64,000 nucleotides of DNA from Rhizobium halophilum. Its GTDB lineage: Bacteria; Pseudomonadota; Alphaproteobacteria; Rhizobiales; Rhizobiaceae. Made by a program: the position numbers and the translations under genes. This document shows, piece by piece, positions 32,938 through 41,360 of this stretch. The notes below the pieces were generated by a model. It was given only the letters and a program-made list of their open reading frames with translations. It did no database searches and was not told the DNA's origin. The stretch spans positions 310,001 through 374,000 of the forward strand of contig NZ_JAKJHS010000001.1 in assembly GCF_021648825.1 (NCBI RefSeq), in the 5' to 3' direction. Numbering within the stretch: position 1 is the first letter of the stretch; each line of letters begins with the position of its first letter.

Positions 32938-34394
32938 TGATCTCCAGGGGGATGAAGCTCATCGCGGTCATGGCGCTGCCGATCGTGGTGACTGGGTGCA
33001 CCACCGCATACTCCGCGAAGGATGCGGGTTTCCTAAACGTGTCGCTGAAGAGCGGCCAAGCCACCGGCAAGCAGACGGTCTGGATCCAGAACCAGCAGCA
33101 GGCCACCGAGGCGCGGGCACGCGTGAAGGCGCTGATGGCCAGGAAGACCATCGACGCCGAAACGGCCGTGCAGGTCGCGCTCCTCAACAACAGGGGTCTG
33201 CAGGCGGCCTATGCCGACCTGGGCGACAGCACCGCCGACGCGTGGCAGACGCAGTTGTCGGTTTTCCCGACCTTCTCCGTCGGGCTTTCCGGAATCGGGA
33301 CGCCGGGACTGGAAGCATACCGCGTGCTTGAAGGGGCGATCGCCGCCAACATCCTGGCGCTGGCTACATACGACAGGAACATCAGGCTTGCGGAGACCCG
33401 TTTCCGGCAGGCCCAGCTCAACGCGGCGATCGCGACGATCTCTCTGGCAGCGGAAACCAGACGGGCGTGGATCGAGGCCGTCGCAGCCTGGGAGAACGTC
33501 GCCTACCTCAACCAGGCGAAGGCGGCTGCCGACGCCGCTTCGGAACTTGCGAAGAAGATCGGCGAAGCTGGTTCCCTGCCAAAGGCCGGGCAGGCGCGTG
33601 AGCATGTCTTCTATGCCGAGCTGACGGGCGAGACGGCGAAGGCACGGCTGGCGGCGAAGCTCGCCAAGGAGGAACTCGTGAGATTGATGGGCCTCTCGGG
33701 CTCGGACATCGAGTTCCAGATCCCGAACCGCCTGCCGTCGCTTCCGAAGGCCCTCGTCAAGAGGGACGACATCGAGGCGGAGGCGATACACAAGCGGATG
33801 GACCTGCAGGTGGCCCGCCTCGAGCTTCAGGCGACCGCCCAGGCCTATAAGCTTGAGGACGCGACGCGTATCGTCACGGACATCGAGCTCGTCGGCACGG
33901 TCGAGAAGGAGCGCGAGCGCGAGGAAGACGGGATCGTCTCGGAGATTTCGCGGACGGCAGGTCTCGAGTTCACGATCCCGATCTTCGATTCCGGGCAGGC
34001 GCGCCTGCGCAAGGGCGAGCTTGCCTACATGCGGGCGGCAAACCAGCTCGCCGAGCTGGCGGTCGACGTCCGGTCGCAGGCGCGGTCGGCCTATTTGTCC
34101 TACAGGTCGAACTACGACATCGCCCGCCACTACCGCAACAACGTCCTGCCGCTGCGCAACGCGATCGAGGAGCAGTCGCTCCTCACATACAACGGCATGA
34201 TCACCAGCACGTTCGAACTGATCTCGGATACCCGCGAGAAGATCGATTCCACCATCCTCGCCGTCAACGCCAAGCGTGACTTCTGGCTCGCCGATGCGAA
34301 CTTGGCTCCCGTCGTCTACGGCGGCAGCACGGGCTCGGCTGCGGCGGAGACCGAGGTCGCGACGTCCGAAGAAGCGCCGGCAGGCGGACATTGA
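32934..34394 (+). CDS. TolC-family outer-membrane protein
   Basis: 486 residues from the ATG at 32934 (32937 also possible). A lipobox (LPIVVTGCTT) is followed by the two long helical repeats of the outer-membrane efflux family (ALLNNRGLQAAYADLGDS, then FDSGQARLRKGELAYMRAANQLAEL). The second half contains the DARLRK-like and LSYRSNYDIARHY segments typical of copper-cluster TolC lipoproteins. No RND pump or membrane-fusion protein is encoded in the window. Its stop overlaps a TTG upstream of the multicopper oxidase start. Confidence 0.88.
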   Translation: MMISRGMKLIAVMALPIVVTGCTTAYSAKDAGFLNVSLKSGQATGKQTVWIQNQQQATEARARVKALMARKTIDAETAVQVALLNNRGLQAAYADLGDSTADAWQTQLSVFPTFSVGLSGIGTPGLEAYRVLEGAIAANILALATYDRNIRLAETRFRQAQLNAAIATISLAAETRRAWIEAVAAWENVAYLNQAKAAADAASELAKKIGEAGSLPKAGQAREHVFYAELTGETAKARLAAKLAKEELVRLMGLSGSDIEFQIPNRLPSLPKALVKRDDIEAEAIHKRMDLQVARLELQATAQAYKLEDATRIVTDIELVGTVEKEREREEDGIVSEISRTAGLEFTIPIFDSGQARLRKGELAYMRAANQLAELAVDVRSQARSAYLSYRSNYDIARHYRNNVLPLRNAIEEQSLLTYNGMITSTFELISDTREKIDSTILAVNAKRDFWLADANLAPVVYGGSTGSAAAETEVATSEEAPAGGH

Positions 34395-34402
34395 GAAAGG
34401 AC

Positions 34403-35767
34403 ATGAGCATGTTCAGCAGAAGACAGCTTCTCGGAGCGGGCGCGGCGGGCGCCGCCCTCGTCTCCTCGAAATCCTGGTCGCAGACGTCCAACATGGGATT
34501 GCCCGAGGCGGCGGTCATGGAGACCGCGGCCACCCAGACGCCCGTGCGGCCGACAACCGGCCCCGACTATAATCCGGTCGTCACGCTCAACGGGTGGACC
34601 GCGCCCTTCCGGATGAATAACGGCGTCAAGGAATTCCACCTTGTCGCCGAGCCAGTCGAGCGCGAGATGGCCGAGGGCACGACTGCCTACCTCTGGGGGT
34701 ATAACGGCCAGTCTCCGGGTCCAACGATCGAGGCGGTTGAAGGCGACCGCGTCCGGATCTTCGTCACCAACAAGCTGCCGGAGCACACGACCATCCACTG
34801 GCACGGAATGATCCTTCCGTCAGGAATGGACGGCGTCGGCGGGCTGTCGCAGCCTCACATCCCGGTCGGCAAGACGTTCGTTTACGAGTTCGACCTCGTG
34901 AAGTCGGGTACCTTCATGTACCACCCGCACTCAGACGAGATGGTGCAGATGGCCATGGGCATGATGGGCTTCTTCGTGGTCCATCCGAAGGATCCGGCGT
35001 TCATGCCGGTCGACAGGGACTTCGTCTTCCTCCTCAGCGGCTATGACATCGACCCCGGCACATACGTGCCGCGGGTCATGGAGATGACCGACTTCAACCT
35101 CTGGACCTGGAACAGCCGCATCTTTCCGGGCATCGATCCGCTGGTGGTTTCGAAGAACGACCGGGTGCGGGTGCGGGTCGGCAACCTCACCATGACCAAC
35201 CACCCCATCCACATGCACGGGTACGACTTCGAGGTCACCTGCACCGACGGTGGGTGGGTGCGGCCGGAGGCACGATGGCCGGAGGTCAGCATCGACATCC
35301 CGGTGGGCGCGATGCGGGCCTATGAGTTCGACGCGAAGTATGTCGGCGACTGGGCAATCCACTGCCACAAGTCACACCACACGATGAACGCCATGGGCCA
35401 TGACATCCCGACTTTCATCGGCGTCGACAAAACGGAGGTCACGAAGAAGATCCGGCAATTCCAGCCGGAGTACATGCCGATGGGAACCGCCGGTATGGCG
35501 GACATGGGCGAAATGTCGATGGAAATCCCAGAAAACACGGTGCCCATGATGACCGGCTGGGGGCCTCACGGCCCCATCGAGATGGGCGGCATGTTCTCTG
35601 TCGTGAAGGTCCGCGAGGGCATCTCGGCGGGCGATTACAGCGATCCCGGCTGGTACGAAAACCCGCCCGGCACGCAGGCCTGGGAGTGGACGGGCGCCCT
35701 GCCCGAACCTGCCAAGGCTAATGACGCGAAGACACAGACTCCATCCAAACATTCCAACCACGGCTGA
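34403..35767 (+). CDS. Tat-exported multicopper oxidase
   Basis: 454 residues from the ATG at 34403 (AAAGGA upstream). The twin-arginine signal SRRQLLGAGAAGAALV starts at residue 4. All four copper-binding blocks are present: HWHG, HPHSDE, HPIHMHG and HCHKSHH, giving type 1, 2 and 3 centres. A Met-rich segment (MGTAGMADMGEMSMEIPE) near the end suggests Cu(I) binding and oxidation, as in CopA/CueO-type resistance oxidases. Shorter than classical CopA (about 600) and like the compact oxidases found with a cupredoxin and CusF-like gene downstream, as here. Confidence 0.92.
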   Translation: MSMFSRRQLLGAGAAGAALVSSKSWSQTSNMGLPEAAVMETAATQTPVRPTTGPDYNPVVTLNGWTAPFRMNNGVKEFHLVAEPVEREMAEGTTAYLWGYNGQSPGPTIEAVEGDRVRIFVTNKLPEHTTIHWHGMILPSGMDGVGGLSQPHIPVGKTFVYEFDLVKSGTFMYHPHSDEMVQMAMGMMGFFVVHPKDPAFMPVDRDFVFLLSGYDIDPGTYVPRVMEMTDFNLWTWNSRIFPGIDPLVVSKNDRVRVRVGNLTMTNHPIHMHGYDFEVTCTDGGWVRPEARWPEVSIDIPVGAMRAYEFDAKYVGDWAIHCHKSHHTMNAMGHDIPTFIGVDKTEVTKKIRQFQPEYMPMGTAGMADMGEMSMEIPENTVPMMTGWGPHGPIEMGGMFSVVKVREGISAGDYSDPGWYENPPGTQAWEWTGALPEPAKANDAKTQTPSKHSNHG

Positions 35768-35798
35768 CCGCAGGTCTCCGAACGAAAGAGGAAAACGC

Positions 35799-36275
35799 AT
35801 GAGAAACGCATTGATCGGCCTGCTTCTGGCCACCCTGGCGACGCCCGCTCTGGCCGCCGGTAGTCATGCCGGGGGACACGGAGAGATGGCCGTCGGCGAA
35901 CCGGGTGAGAAGTCGAAGGTCACCCAGACGATCCGCGTCAGCATGAAGGAGACCGAAGACGGCCGCATGATCTTCACGCCGGCTAGCTTCAAGGTCCGCA
36001 AAGACCAGACGATCCGGTTTGCTGTGAAGAACGACGGCGAAATCGATCATGAGTTCGTGCTCGACCAGGAAGACAAGGTCATGGAGCACAAGGCTCTGAT
36101 GGAGAAGTTCCCTGAGATGGAACACGACGATCCGAACGCGATCCGCCTGGCACCGAGGGAGTCCGGAGAGATCGTCTGGAAGTTCACGAAGGACGGCGTC
36201 TTCAAGGTCGCCTGCCTCGTGCCCGGCCACTACGACGCTGGAATGCATGGCGACGTGACCGTCGCGAAGAAGTAA
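35799..36275 (+). CDS. Periplasmic cupredoxin
   Basis: 158 residues from the ATG at 35799 (AGAGGAAAA upstream). A signal peptide ends at PALAA near residue 19. The cupredoxin domain shows the first His in IDHEFVLD and the C-terminal copper loop CLVPGHYDAGM (Cys, His, Met). It is probably the electron partner or copper acceptor of the multicopper oxidase 31 nt upstream. Confidence 0.9.
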   Translation: MRNALIGLLLATLATPALAAGSHAGGHGEMAVGEPGEKSKVTQTIRVSMKETEDGRMIFTPASFKVRKDQTIRFAVKNDGEIDHEFVLDQEDKVMEHKALMEKFPEMEHDDPNAIRLAPRESGEIVWKFTKDGVFKVACLVPGHYDAGMHGDVTVAKK

Positions 36276-36297
36276 GCAACTAGGAAGGAAGAAGTCC

Positions 36298-36582
36298 ATG
36301 AAAGCAGTTCTGAAACTCGCTGCCGTCGCAGCTCTCGTCATCTCCTCCGCCGCCGGCGTTTCGGCACAGGAATTCACCAAGGGCACCGTCAAGAAGGTCG
36401 ACGAGAAGGCAAAGAAGGTCACGCTTATCCACGAGGAACTGAAGAGCCTCGACATGCCTGCGATGACCATGGTGTTCAGCGTTGCCGACGCAGCCATGCT
36501 TGCGAAGATGAAGCAAGGCGCGACCGTCGAATTCATCGCCGACCGCGTCAACGGCAAGCTCACCGTGACACAGGTGAAGTGA
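36298..36582 (+). CDS. CusF-like periplasmic copper-binding protein
   Basis: 94 residues. Signal peptide ending VSAQE near residue 24, then a CusF-type OB barrel. The copper motif appears as DMPAMTMVF (Met ligands), with the His at LIHEEL; the tryptophan that caps copper in E. coli CusF is not seen. Spaced 22 nt after the cupredoxin gene. It would shuttle Cu(I), but the CusABC pump partner is missing from the window. Confidence 0.86.
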   Translation: MKAVLKLAAVAALVISSAAGVSAQEFTKGTVKKVDEKAKKVTLIHEELKSLDMPAMTMVFSVADAAMLAKMKQGATVEFIADRVNGKLTVTQVK

Positions 36583-36589
36583 CTCAAGC

Positions 36590-36619
36590 GCCGTCTCCGG
36601 CGTAGAATCCGGAGACGGC
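36590..36619. repeat. 11-bp perfect stem-loop between cusF-like and DUF411 genes
   Basis: GCCGTCTCCGG (36590-36600) pairs with CCGGAGACGGC (36609-36619) around an 8-nt loop, 8 nt after the cusF-like stop. No T-run follows. It could act as a Rho-assisted terminator, a processing site or an mRNA-stabilising hairpin that lowers or separates DUF411 expression. Confidence 0.55.
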
Positions 36620-36641
36620 AGTCATCAGAGGAGAAGCAGGA

Positions 36642-37091
36642 ATGAACAGAAGACAGTTCGTCTGTATGGCGATCTCGGCAGCACTTCTGCCGGCAGCCGC
36701 CGTCGCGCAGGGCGCGACCATGGTCGTTCACAAGGATCCGTATTGCGGATGCTGCGGCGCTTGGGCGAAGGCATTTGAAGCTGCCGGCTATCTGGTGGAT
36801 ACACGCAACGAAGAAGACATGGACGCTGTAAAGGAGCGACTGCAAGTGCCCTCCGACGTCTGGGGCTGCCACACGGCCGTTGTCGACGGCTACTACCTGG
36901 AAGGGCACGTGCCTCTCGAGGCCGCAGAGAAGCTCCTGAAGGAGCGACCGCTCGTCGCGGGCCTGGCGGTGGCCGGAATGCCGAAGGGATCGTTAGGAAT
37001 GGGTACCGATTCCAACGCTTCCTACGACGTGATGGCGGTACCGAAGGACGGATCGAAACCCTACGTCTACATGGAGGTGCGGCCGTCCTGA
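36642..37091 (+). CDS. DUF411 metal-binding protein
   Basis: 149 residues, GGAGAAGCAGGA before the ATG. An export signal with an RR pair (NRRQFVCMAISAALLPAAAVA) leads into the DUF411 domain: a thioredoxin-like start with CGCCGAW near residue 35, then GCHTAVVDGYYLEGHVP and GLAVAGMPKGSLGM. The family is periplasmic and linked to copper or silver resistance. It is last of the plus-strand copper unit, convergent with a MerR gene. Confidence 0.88.
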   Translation: MNRRQFVCMAISAALLPAAAVAQGATMVVHKDPYCGCCGAWAKAFEAAGYLVDTRNEEDMDAVKERLQVPSDVWGCHTAVVDGYYLEGHVPLEAAEKLLKERPLVAGLAVAGMPKGSLGMGTDSNASYDVMAVPKDGSKPYVYMEVRPS

Positions 37092-37113
37092 CGAGTTGGA
37101 GAGGGAGCCTTGG

Positions 37114-37497
37114 TCACACCCCGAACGAGTGCAGGATCGGGCACGGCCCTGTCTTCCCGGAAGCGCATTCGTCTGCAAGCTTCTCCAGTGAGCGCCGTGC
37201 TGCCTCCAGCTCCGCGATCCGCACGCTCAGAGCCTCGAGCCTTGCTCGGGCGAGGCTTCGCCCGCGCTCCCTGTCCTCCCCGGCGTCGAGATCCAGGAGC
37301 TGCTTGATTTCCTCGAGCGTGAACCCCGCCGTCTGGGCCTGCCGGATGAACTTCAGGCGACGCAGATTTTCAGCATCGTAGCGACGGACCCCTTCGTGTC
37401 CGTTGGGAGTTGGGAGTAGCCCCCGGCGCTGATAAAAGCGGACGGTCTCCACTCCCACGTTTCCGGCCTTTGCAAATTTTCCGATCGTCATGTCCAT
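37114..37497 (-). CDS. MerR-family metal regulator
   Basis: 127 residues from the ATG at 37497. The helix-turn-helix (MTIGKFAKAGNVGVETVRFYQ) and the dimer helix are typical. The C-terminal loop ECASGKTGPC carries a C-x7-C pair, as in MerR/CueR proteins. The additional Cys found in the dimer helix of mercury-sensing MerR (position about 80) is absent here, so monovalent-metal sensing like CueR is possible. It diverges from the glutaredoxin-fusion gene across a palindromic operator of mercury type. Confidence 0.87.
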   Translation of the reverse strand: MDMTIGKFAKAGNVGVETVRFYQRRGLLPTPNGHEGVRRYDAENLRRLKFIRQAQTAGFTLEEIKQLLDLDAGEDRERGRSLARARLEALSVRIAELEAARRSLEKLADECASGKTGPCPILHSFGV

Positions 37498-37502
37498 GGC
37501 TA

Positions 37503-37534
37503 TTGACTCCGTACCACAGTACGGAACGTATGGT
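37503..37534 (+). promoter_or_regulatory. mer-type operator/promoter
   Basis: TTGACT (37503-37508) and TATGGT (37529-37534) are 20 bp apart. The spacer holds CCGTACCACAGTACGG (37509-37524), that is CCGTAC-N4-GTACGG. These are the half-sites of classical mercury-resistance operators, which read TTGACTCCGTAC in the same position. The promoter reads toward the glutaredoxin fusion gene, whose ATG is 36 nt downstream. The MerR gene starts 6 nt behind the -35 box, divergently. Confidence 0.82.
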
Positions 37535-37569
37535 CTTACCAACGGTTTCACAAGCAAAGGAGACGTGAA

Positions 37570-38358
37570 ATGTTGGATCAAGTTAAGCAGGCCGAAAACC
37601 CAAAGAAGGCTGTCCTCTATCGGATGGTTATGCCCGGCCATACATGCCCGTACGGGCTGAAGGCGAAGCACCTCCTCGAAAGCGCTGACTACGAGGTGGA
37701 AGACGTGCACCTGACCACGCGCGAGGAGACGGACGGGTTCAAGGAACAGCATGGGGTCGCGACCACGCCCCAGGTGTTCATCGGCGGAAGCCGCATCGGA
37801 GGACATGACGATCTTCGCCGGTTCCTGGGCAAGAAGGTGGTCGACCCGAAGGCCACGACCTACCGCCCGGTCGTAGTGCTGTTCTCGCTGACGGCCCTGA
37901 TGGCAATGGCGGCCAGCTACGCGGTCAGTGGCGACGCCTTCACCCTGCGGGCAGCCGAATGGTTCATAGCATTCTCGATGGTCATGTTGGCGATGCTGAA
38001 GCTCCAAAACGTGGAGAGCTTCGCAACCATGTTCCTGAACTACGACCTGCTCGCCAAGAGATGGGTGCCCTACGGCTACGTCTACCCGTACGCGGAGGGT
38101 CTGGCGGGTATTCTCATGGTTGCCGGCGCATTGACCTGGCTGTCCGTTCCCGTCGCGCTATTCATCGGCACTATCGGCGCCGCCTCGGTTTTCAAGGCGG
38201 TCTACATAGACAGGCGCGAGCTAAAGTGCGCATGCGTCGGCGGCGCCAGCAACGTACCTCTTGGGTTCATCTCGCTGACCGAGAACCTTATGATGATCGC
38301 CATGGCTGTCTGGATGGCGGCCAGTGAGCTGGGGTTCATCGGCGGGCATGCAATGTAG
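37570..38358 (+). CDS. Glutaredoxin fused to a MauE/DoxX-like membrane domain
   Basis: 262 residues with AAGGAGA before the ATG. Residues about 15-90 are a glutaredoxin (AVLYRMVMPGHTCPYGLKAK with CPYG active site, then GVATTPQVFIGGSRIGGHDD). Four membrane helices follow (VVVLFSLTALMAMAASYAV, FIAFSMVMLAMLKL, LAGILMVAGALTWLSVPVALFIG, LMMIAMAVWMAAS), resembling MauE/DoxX redox-membrane proteins, with a CAC motif (ELKCACVGG) between helices 3 and 4. A membrane thiol relay or metal handler is inferred. Its promoter is of MerR type. Confidence 0.82.
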   Translation: MLDQVKQAENPKKAVLYRMVMPGHTCPYGLKAKHLLESADYEVEDVHLTTREETDGFKEQHGVATTPQVFIGGSRIGGHDDLRRFLGKKVVDPKATTYRPVVVLFSLTALMAMAASYAVSGDAFTLRAAEWFIAFSMVMLAMLKLQNVESFATMFLNYDLLAKRWVPYGYVYPYAEGLAGILMVAGALTWLSVPVALFIGTIGAASVFKAVYIDRRELKCACVGGASNVPLGFISLTENLMMIAMAVWMAASELGFIGGHAM

Positions 38359-38501
38359 CATATAGGACTTGATCACGATCGGTGATGAAGGCGGACTGCG
38401 AGCTGCTACTATAACCGATCGGTGGTCACTTCGGCCGCCGGTCCACGCCCATAGACTTTGCCCAAGCCCTATGCTTGTCAAAGGATCCGCCATGAACGTT
38501 C

Positions 38502-38795
38502 GTGGAACCGCCCCGCAGTCAGTCTTTTTGCGCCCATACTATTGAGACTCCGAGCGTCAAGGTAGTTGAGGACGCGACGCAAAGCAGCCGCTTTCGAAGC
38601 AATCCGCTCGTAACCTCGGGCCTCGGTATCCGCTTCTATGCAGGCGTAAAGCTGATGAATGGCGTCGGGGCGCTTTGCGTCATCGGTCGGATGCCTCGTC
38701 AGGCGACGGAGACCGAGCTCACAAAGCTCACTAAGCTCGCAAGCCTGGTCGATGGACCATTGATGTCTCGCGGAACCTTGGCCGCTCTTGGGTGA
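38502..38795 (+). pseudogene. GAF-domain remnant
   Basis: An ORF with only a GTG start and no ribosome site encodes a recognisable GAF segment: SFCAHTIETPSVKVVEDATQ, RFRSNPLVTSGLGIRFYAG, GALCVIGRMPRQ. The N-terminal part of the domain and all partner domains (kinase, GGDEF) are missing, and the hairpin before GALCVI is shortened. It is a fragment of a sensor gene left at the border between the copper cluster and the TnsA/FtsH-like operon. The flanking 38359-38501 and 38796-38830 hold nothing else. Confidence 0.62.
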
Positions 38796-38830
38796 GCTCG
38801 CCTGCCGCGCCGCATCGAAAAGGGCGTCGA

Positions 38831-39388
38831 TCACCGTCGTCTGTGGAGCGTGCGCCGACTGACCTTCCTAGCGGCTTCGCCTTGCCTGTACTTGGACGAA
38901 ACTACTTTCCCTATACCCTTCTCCGCATCATCTCTCCCATCCTGAAACGCCTGCCGCAGTTCCGCCCACACAGGATTCGGCCACGCCCATTTCTCCGCAT
39001 AGGGCCTCCATCCGAAGAACAGCCGGGCGTCCTCCATCATCTGGTCCTGTATGGATCCGATCTCCTGGACCACGGCGGACACCTTCCGAATGAACGAGAT
39101 GTTCCTCGACATCCTGTCGAGGTCGTCCTTCGCGGAAGCCAAGTCTTCGTCCGCCTCGATGAACTCCTCGTCCATGAACTGGAAGACCTGCGCGGCGGCG
39201 ACACCGTTCCGGTAGGCGACGTGCCGGAGATCGTCGAGGATCCGATCGGCAGCCGCCCGGTCGAAGCGGCGGCGGCCCCTTGCCCTGGAGAGAATGGATT
39301 TCAGCCGATCGAAGTGCTGGTCGTCGCTCATGCCCTTCCAGCCGGTTACCTTCTGCGACGCAGCGGGCTCCCTTGTTTCAGTACGCAT
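38831..39388 (-). CDS. Hypothetical protein of the TnsA/FtsH-like operon
   Basis: 185 residues from the ATG at 39388, with AAGAGGA upstream; the longer open frame is antisense shadow. Unrecognised family. The sequence is charged and helical with a likely coiled coil around residues 80-120 (EADEDLASAKDDLDRMSRNI). The centre is rich in aromatic/acidic residues (DARLFFGWRPYAEKWAW) and the tail is basic. Its start lies 17 nt after the end of the FtsH-like gene, so it is co-transcribed and may be a substrate or adaptor of that protease. Confidence 0.68.
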   Translation of the reverse strand: MRTETREPAASQKVTGWKGMSDDQHFDRLKSILSRARGRRRFDRAAADRILDDLRHVAYRNGVAAAQVFQFMDEEFIEADEDLASAKDDLDRMSRNISFIRKVSAVVQEIGSIQDQMMEDARLFFGWRPYAEKWAWPNPVWAELRQAFQDGRDDAEKGIGKVVSSKYRQGEAARKVSRRTLHRRR

Positions 39389-39405
39389 TCCTCTTCTCCT
39401 TCTTG

Positions 39406-41351
39406 CTATCGGTTTCTGATCTTGCGGCGGGCCTTTGGGGTGGGCGGCAGCGGGATCTTGTCTTCCACCCACAGGGATTCCTCGATCTCTGCTCCGGAGA
39501 GGCTGCCGCGGTCCACGAGCTCCAGCAGCAGGCGCTCGATCTGCCACCGCCGGGACTGGATGATGTTCCTTGCCCGGTCGAGCTGCTCGACGAGGATCTT
39601 CTCCACGCGGACCATGAGCGCGGCGTCGTAGCGACGGGCTTCGTCGATCCTCTGCTCGTCGAGACCGGCCGGCCACGAGTGAAGGAGCCCGTTCATGCCG
39701 AGGTGGCGATCGATGACGACGGCAAGACGGGTTGCGTGATCCAGATCGGAACTGGCGCCATCCGAGTGCTGCCCGAGGAGAACCTGCTCCGCCGCGATCC
39801 CGCCCAGGAGGATGCAGATGTTGTCGAGGTAGGTCTGCCTGTCGCGAGCCTGCCAATCGTCCGGGGTAAGCACCGCCCCGCCGAGGATCTGGCGGTCGAC
39901 GTCATTCGAGATCCTACTTTCGATGGACACGCCCCAGAGCTTCCTGGTTCCGGTGGAAACGGCGATGACGGCGTGGCCGAGTTCGTGGATCGCAACCTTC
40001 CTGCGCACCTCCAGGGATAGGCTCACGCGTCCTGGCAGGCTCCCGAGCACGTCGTCGATGACGATGGCACGCCCATGTCGGCGAGCGACCCTACGAGCCA
40101 GCCGAACCACCTGGGCGATGTCTGCACCAGACATGCCGACACTCTCCTCGGCGAACTTGGAAAGGTCTTCGTTGGCAAGGTCGCCCCGGAGATGCATCCG
40201 AAGAATTCCTTTGCGGGCCTCGGCGTCCGGGTAGCCCAGCCGGACGTGCTGGTCGAGCCGGCCCGGCCGCAGGATCGCGCCGTCGATGACGGCCGGATTG
40301 TTGCAGGCGCCGACGACGACCACCCCTTCCCTGTCGACCGTTCCGTCGAGGCACTCGAGGAAGGCGTTGATGACCTGGCGCACGTAGCTCGCGTTCCGGC
40401 TCTCTTCGCGGTCACGGTCGGTGAAGGAGTCGACCTCGTCGATGAAGAGGATGGCGGGCGCGGCGTTACGGGCGTCTTCAAAGGACCGGAACATGGCCCT
40501 CTGCATGTCGCCCAGATGGCCCCGCGACTGCCACCTCGCAGCCGAGGCGGTGACCAGCTCCACTCCGCACGTGTTCGCGAGCGCCTCAGCAAAAATGGTC
40601 TTCCCGACGCCGGGCGGCCCCGACAGCAGAAGACCTCCGTCTACGTCGCTCCAAGGGATAAGCCCTGCCTTCCAGTCCGTGATATCTCGAGCAAGATCGA
40701 CGCCCAATCCGTCGCAGCGCCGTAACCGCTCATTGTCTCGAGCCGTAGCCCAATCTCTGTGTTGGCCGACTTCGGCAGTGGTCGGGCAGCCGTCTCCTTC
40801 GCACGCATCACAAGATGCGCGAGCATGCGGCCGACGCTTCTGCCGGGACGGGCCACGGCGCGCTGCAGATCGGTGTCGAGTGCGAGGAGTAGTTCGGCCT
40901 GCTCATCCGAAAGACGGGAGCGGTGCCACCAGCGGAAGACGCCCTTGATCTGCCGCAAGGAAGACGGTTGCAGTTCGACGACCAGGTCCGCGGCAACTCG
41001 AACAAAATCCGGGATGGAAGCCAGGTTTGGGAAGAGAACGATCACCTTCATCTCTTGGAGAGCCTCCTCGATCGCGGTGATCGAGTTCTTTGGCTTCAGA
41101 GGGTCGAACTCAGCGAGGCCGGCCAGTGTCCACCGATCGCCTCGCCGCAGGACAGCGTCCGCCGCGCGGAAGTAGGCCGTGGCATCGGCATCGGGAGGGC
41201 GCACGAGTGCTACTACGTACCCCTCCGCCCGGATAATCGGCCGCATCGCGGACCGGATGTTACAGAAGGCGAGGTATTCGGGCAGGCCGTAGCCCTTCCG
41301 CAGTGTTCTGGGGTTCTTCATCTTGTCCACCTGGATTACGAGCTGAGACAT
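39406..41351 (-). pseudogene. FtsH-like AAA+ zinc metalloprotease, split by one missing base
   Basis: Two overlapping frames make one protein. The first (ATG 41351) ends SGYGAATDW and then goes out of frame. The second continues GVDLARDITDWKAGLIPWSD and runs to 39406. One G lost from a GGGG run near 40708 explains it; repaired length is about 648 residues. It shows Walker A SGPPGVGKT, Walker B ILFIDEVDS, the SRH NNPAVIDGAILRPGRLD, and the zinc motif AIHELGHAV (HExxH). No membrane segment is visible, unlike housekeeping FtsH. The N-terminal 200 residues are unassigned. It sits between a TnsA-like gene and a 185-aa gene, all in one operon. It may be intact if the shift is a sequencing error. 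Confidence 0.84.
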
Positions 41352-41360
41352 AGGCTGGTC

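Noticed and set aside
33033-34391. 452-codon minus-strand ORF opposite tolC
   Set aside because: Antisense shadow of an unmistakable TolC-family gene.
38478-38834. 118-codon minus-strand ORF over the GAF remnant
   Set aside because: The plus strand shows clear GAF-domain sequence here, so the minus-strand frame is a shadow.
40641-41351. A separate 236-residue hypothetical protein upstream of the AAA protease
   Set aside because: Its coherent sequence runs straight into the protease frame if one G is restored, so it is the N-terminal part of the FtsH-like gene and not an independent protein.
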